Origin: Polytrichum commune
Taxonomy: Eukaryota > Streptophyta > Polytrichopsida > Polytrichales > Polytrichaceae
Direction: 5' to 3'
Length of the DNA stretch: 64,000 nucleotides
Assembly: GCA_950295325.1 (NCBI GenBank)
Contig: OX485805.1
Location: forward strand, 37,621,501 to 37,685,500
Shown: positions 60,460 through 64,000 of the stretch, piece after piece
How the letters are laid out: the number at the start of each line of letters is the position of its first letter
How positions within the stretch are numbered: position 1 is the stretch's first letter
Notes under the pieces: generated by a model
Told to the model about the DNA's origin: nothing
Databases searched by the model: none
What the model saw: only the letters and a program-made list of their open reading frames with translations
Made by a program: the position numbers and the translations under genes

Positions 60460-63400
60460 CCTCTTTATTGTCACAACCATAAAGCGTCTAAAATCCATTT
60501 TTGTAAAATGATTTGTTGTGGGTTGCACTCGATGAACCACTTTGTTGTGTATTGTGGGATGTGTATCATCCAACTTAGACTGGGTATGCTAATTGGAGAC
60601 CTCCTCCATAGGGGCAATGAAGCTTTCTCACCTAATGTCTCCAATAAGAAACCACCATCATTAAGCATAAGTACTTTGGTAGTTGTCAAATTGGTTCCTA
60701 TTTTCACAAGCCAAACAAGAGGGATTGTTGGCTTACATAGTACAACATCACGTACTAGTATGCCCATCACACACATCCCATTGATCCCAATATCACTTAC
60801 ACAAAACCAATGGAGTTCTGGCTTTTGACTCTTTGAATAAAGGCCAATATGGAAGATGGAGGCAAAAGGCCACATGATATCATTTTTTGAATTGCAGGTG
60901 GATTATGAAAGTGACAAATTCATCCACACGCCAACGTATACCTACAACAAAGTCATGCAATTACTTGAGCTTGATGGTGTTGTTGAACACGAGTAATGAT
61001 GCTAGAACAGTGTTCACCCTAGTGTCTTAAAATATCAGTGTCTGACATTAAATATATCTAACATTTTTTGGTTGCACGCAACATTGCTTTGGATTATTAC
61101 AATAAAATCCAGTAATTGACTACATATTTTTTTGAGTATTCCATGCTAATAAACTCCCTTTAGTTGTGAATTTTTCAAATTTTAATATTATAGTGCCAAA
61201 TTTAGGTATTGATCCCTATAGTCATGGAGATTTACTTTTGTTGTCTTTACTACTCACATGTTATTGCTCACCGCTCACCGCTCATGTCTTAGCTTCCCTT
61301 GATTCTAGGGTGATATAGGTACAAATTTGTTATAGGTCATTATGGCTTTCACGTCAAGAGTTCCTAAAATTTTCCACTTCACTCCAAATTAGCAAGCTCA
61401 AGTCCCTTGTTCATCCTTTGGATTTGCTTATATATTTATGTAGTTTTTTGGTTTGTTATCAAACCCCTACATATATTGAAACCTAAAGGTTGTTCATCAT
61501 AGGTGCACTCACTTTATCATCTTATTGACCACATTAAACAGCTTACAATTTTTGGCAGCCACGTAAGTTGACAATGAAAATAGTGACAACTCTTTATAGC
61601 TTGGAATTTATTCGAAAGAAACAAAGAAAATTAAAATTAAATTCAAAATCCAGAAGTATGTAAGTTGCTTTATGATACTTCATGTTACCAACCCAATAGT
61701 GTTACATACCGTGCATTCATAGTCTAAGCATAAATTACACTATTTGTTACCATATTATCAATTAGTGTCAAAAACAAATGGTGAAAGTAGAATTGAACTA
61801 AAAGCTTAGTTGTCACCTCACCACCTACTTCATTCCACATTTGTCACTCCTTAAACCTTAAAATGTCAATTTACAAAAACATATAGGTTTGACTTATGTT
61901 GACACTTAGTGAATGTGACATTTAGAGGGTTATAGAAATTTATTTTAAACACTACAATGTACTTTGCAAACATTGTACATGACACTCATTACCGTAGCCT
62001 GAAATATATACATAAACATATACACATATAATACATATTTAAGTATCACTTGACTAAGTCCAAGTCCAAACTTATAGCATGTTGAATTTTTTCATAGGAT
62101 CCTATGATAGGATTGAATGTTGTCATCCTTCAATAGAGTATTATGCCTAGTTGATTTTGCTAATATATAGCATTTGGGTGGAGAGGGAATTATCTATACG
62201 TGTGTATCTCTCATATCATCCAATATAAAAAGCTTTGAAATAGTATGCAGCCATGAGGTTACTTTTTTCAGTTGATTTAATATCAGAATTAGTTTTAAAG
62301 ATTTCAAATTAGTTTACTTGAGGTTATTTAAAATGAATCGGCAACAAACTTATAGGGGGTCGAGTTTTGTATGTTGGATGGAGGAGAGGAACGCTTGCAT
62401 ATCATAATTTCCGCTCTCCAATTTTATAAATTGTTAAATGTCTAAGAAGTCAAAAAATGATGCGAGCATTTTTCAAACATATTGAAAGAAAAACTCAAGA
62501 GTTGTCTTAGCACAACTCACCATAAACTAGTGGGTCCCATGGAGAGCTTTTGGCACGTGCTTGATAATGCTATGTTTTTGGCTTTTGAAAAGGGATCGAA
62601 GCTTCATGAATGTCATTATTTTACTACCATCACATGAGTCCTAAGCTATTGTCGTGCACCGGTGAAAGAAATATGCAAATCTACCACTTTGGTAGATTCA
62701 TATATCCTTGTGGCACATGACAATCACCGAGACGTCATGGCCACTTTACACTAGAGCTTGAAGGCCCCTTGACCCATGATATACAAATCATGTGAATGGT
62801 CAAGAAGTTGGAGACGGCCCAAGTTCACTTTACACTAGACCTAGACGGTACAAGGAAATTCTAATTGATGAAAGATCTACGTGACATCCTACATGACAAC
62901 AAGTGGATATCGTTTCATGACCTACCAGATATTGCATTGGACCCATCAAAATGAAATGGGTTGAACACAAAACTAAGAAATGTGACAATGAAGTAAACTG
63001 TCATTAGTTGCAATAAATATTATTATATTATATTACCGTGGTGGGAACCCGGATGCAAACATATGATGCAATCCCTCAACACGATCCACGTTCACTTCAC
63101 TGAGGGCCCATTAATTGCCAAATTGGATTTATAATCATCACAGGGTTTGGCCTCTGGATGATTTTGAAGGGCCCTTACATTTTCGTGGTCACGGCTCTTG
63201 GTCTGTGAGTAAAGTGACCCTAGACACAAGCTTGCAGTGATTGTATGTGCCAGCGAGGCTTCTGACTCCCATCATCTGGAGCACCATGAATTCAAATTGA
63301 TTGAATCGAGGCAAGATCAATCCATGTTATTTTTATTTTTCAGTCGAATTTGTTGAAGAAGCTTATTTATTATGACGTATCACTTCTTAGACTTCTTCAA

Positions 63401-64000
63401 ACCATGAATCTGGAGAGACAGTGAATTCACAGCCTGTGACAGCTCGACTTGAAGCGGCTCGCGCTCCCACCAATCCCTTATTCCAACTCTCAGTTCAAAT
63501 AAAGGCCATGTCACACAGGCTCCCAAGTCCTAACCCTAAGTCCCAGTTCACTGGAGGTCAATCCGTGCAATCTCGGCCGTCGAGGGCAAGGAAGTTAGGA
63601 CATATCACTTCACATGGGTCCCAAGTCTGACATGGATGCCTACATGGCAACACTTTTTGGATGTGAGATTTGAAACTTGTGTTGAGAAGAAAATCTAAAC
63701 CCAACTTTGACCACAAGTCCCCTAGAATATTTTTACATAAAACAATCAAGACCTTAAAGGATGAATGCCACACTTTAATGGTTTGTTGAGGCTCAAAAGT
63801 TGAGACTTTGCCTCCATGTCCGGACTTGCTGACATGGCTGAGATTTGGGACTTGGAACCCCATGTGAACCGGCCCTAAGAGTTGAATGAAAAGTTCAAAA
63901 GTAGCAAAGGAAGGTTAACATCTTCATGACGGAATTGATCAAAGTTGATTTCTCAATTTCTTCAATGCTTCAACTCTCTCAAGTCTCCCCACGGTGTGTA
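60460..64000. other. AT-rich region without a supported gene
   Basis: Both strands are open over 60471-60875 without any recognisable domain. The rest has only short frames. No RNA gene is apparent. Confidence 0.45.

Overview
The window looks like a transposon-rich stretch of a land-plant nuclear genome. It is AT-rich and gene-poor, with plant-type GT-AG introns. It contains a decayed plastid rhodanese gene of the STR14 type, a CDKF-like kinase exon, short TTTAGGG runs, and many plant-type class I and II element remnants. A seed-free plant is possible, but that is inference; the species cannot be read from the sequence. Most short open frames are chance or shadows.

Layout. 1-9 kb: AT-rich, no supported gene. 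9.07-12.4 kb: a ~165-bp satellite split by a decayed gag gene on the minus strand. 12.5-14.5 kb: AT-rich short-motif array carrying a 293-bp element with an 8-bp target duplication. 14.6-21.3 kb: decayed coding pieces, one CDKF-like kinase exon, a ~200-bp tandem array and a 41-bp tandem array.

21.29-37.89 kb: the centrepiece, a ~16.6-kb element bounded by perfect 26-bp inverted repeats beginning CACTA. On the plus strand it carries an intact two-exon gene (976 aa) of the DUF7869-like family with a D-D-D arrangement, the candidate transposase. On the minus strand it carries a large multi-exon gene. That gene has a ParB-like domain (LIDGQHS), a region resembling a beta-class DNA methyltransferase (GD-x4-FGGSK), a coiled coil with a Pro-rich segment, an FCP1-type HAD phosphatase-like region and a KEKEA tail. 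Two in-frame stops suggest this copy is decayed. Around 29 copies of a 22-bp palindrome (GTTTGGGTCG-N2-CGACCCAAAC) lie in its introns, its 5' region, twice inside an exon, and in a 121-bp-period alternating array just upstream of the transposase gene. A ~250-bp derivative with similar decayed ends sits inside the element.

37.9-41 kb: flank with the STR14-like rhodanese pseudogene. 41-59 kb: a segmental triplication carrying three near-identical minus-strand genes for a small secreted hydrophobic protein lacking cysteine in the mature part, plus a fourth, inverted and frameshifted relative. Two hAT-like insertions (654 bp and 218 bp, each with an 8-bp duplication) can be called precisely because sister copies keep the empty sites. 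A pogo-like remnant and a copia fragment lie between copies. 59-64 kb: AT-rich, with one more 509-bp element with an 8-bp duplication and no supported gene.
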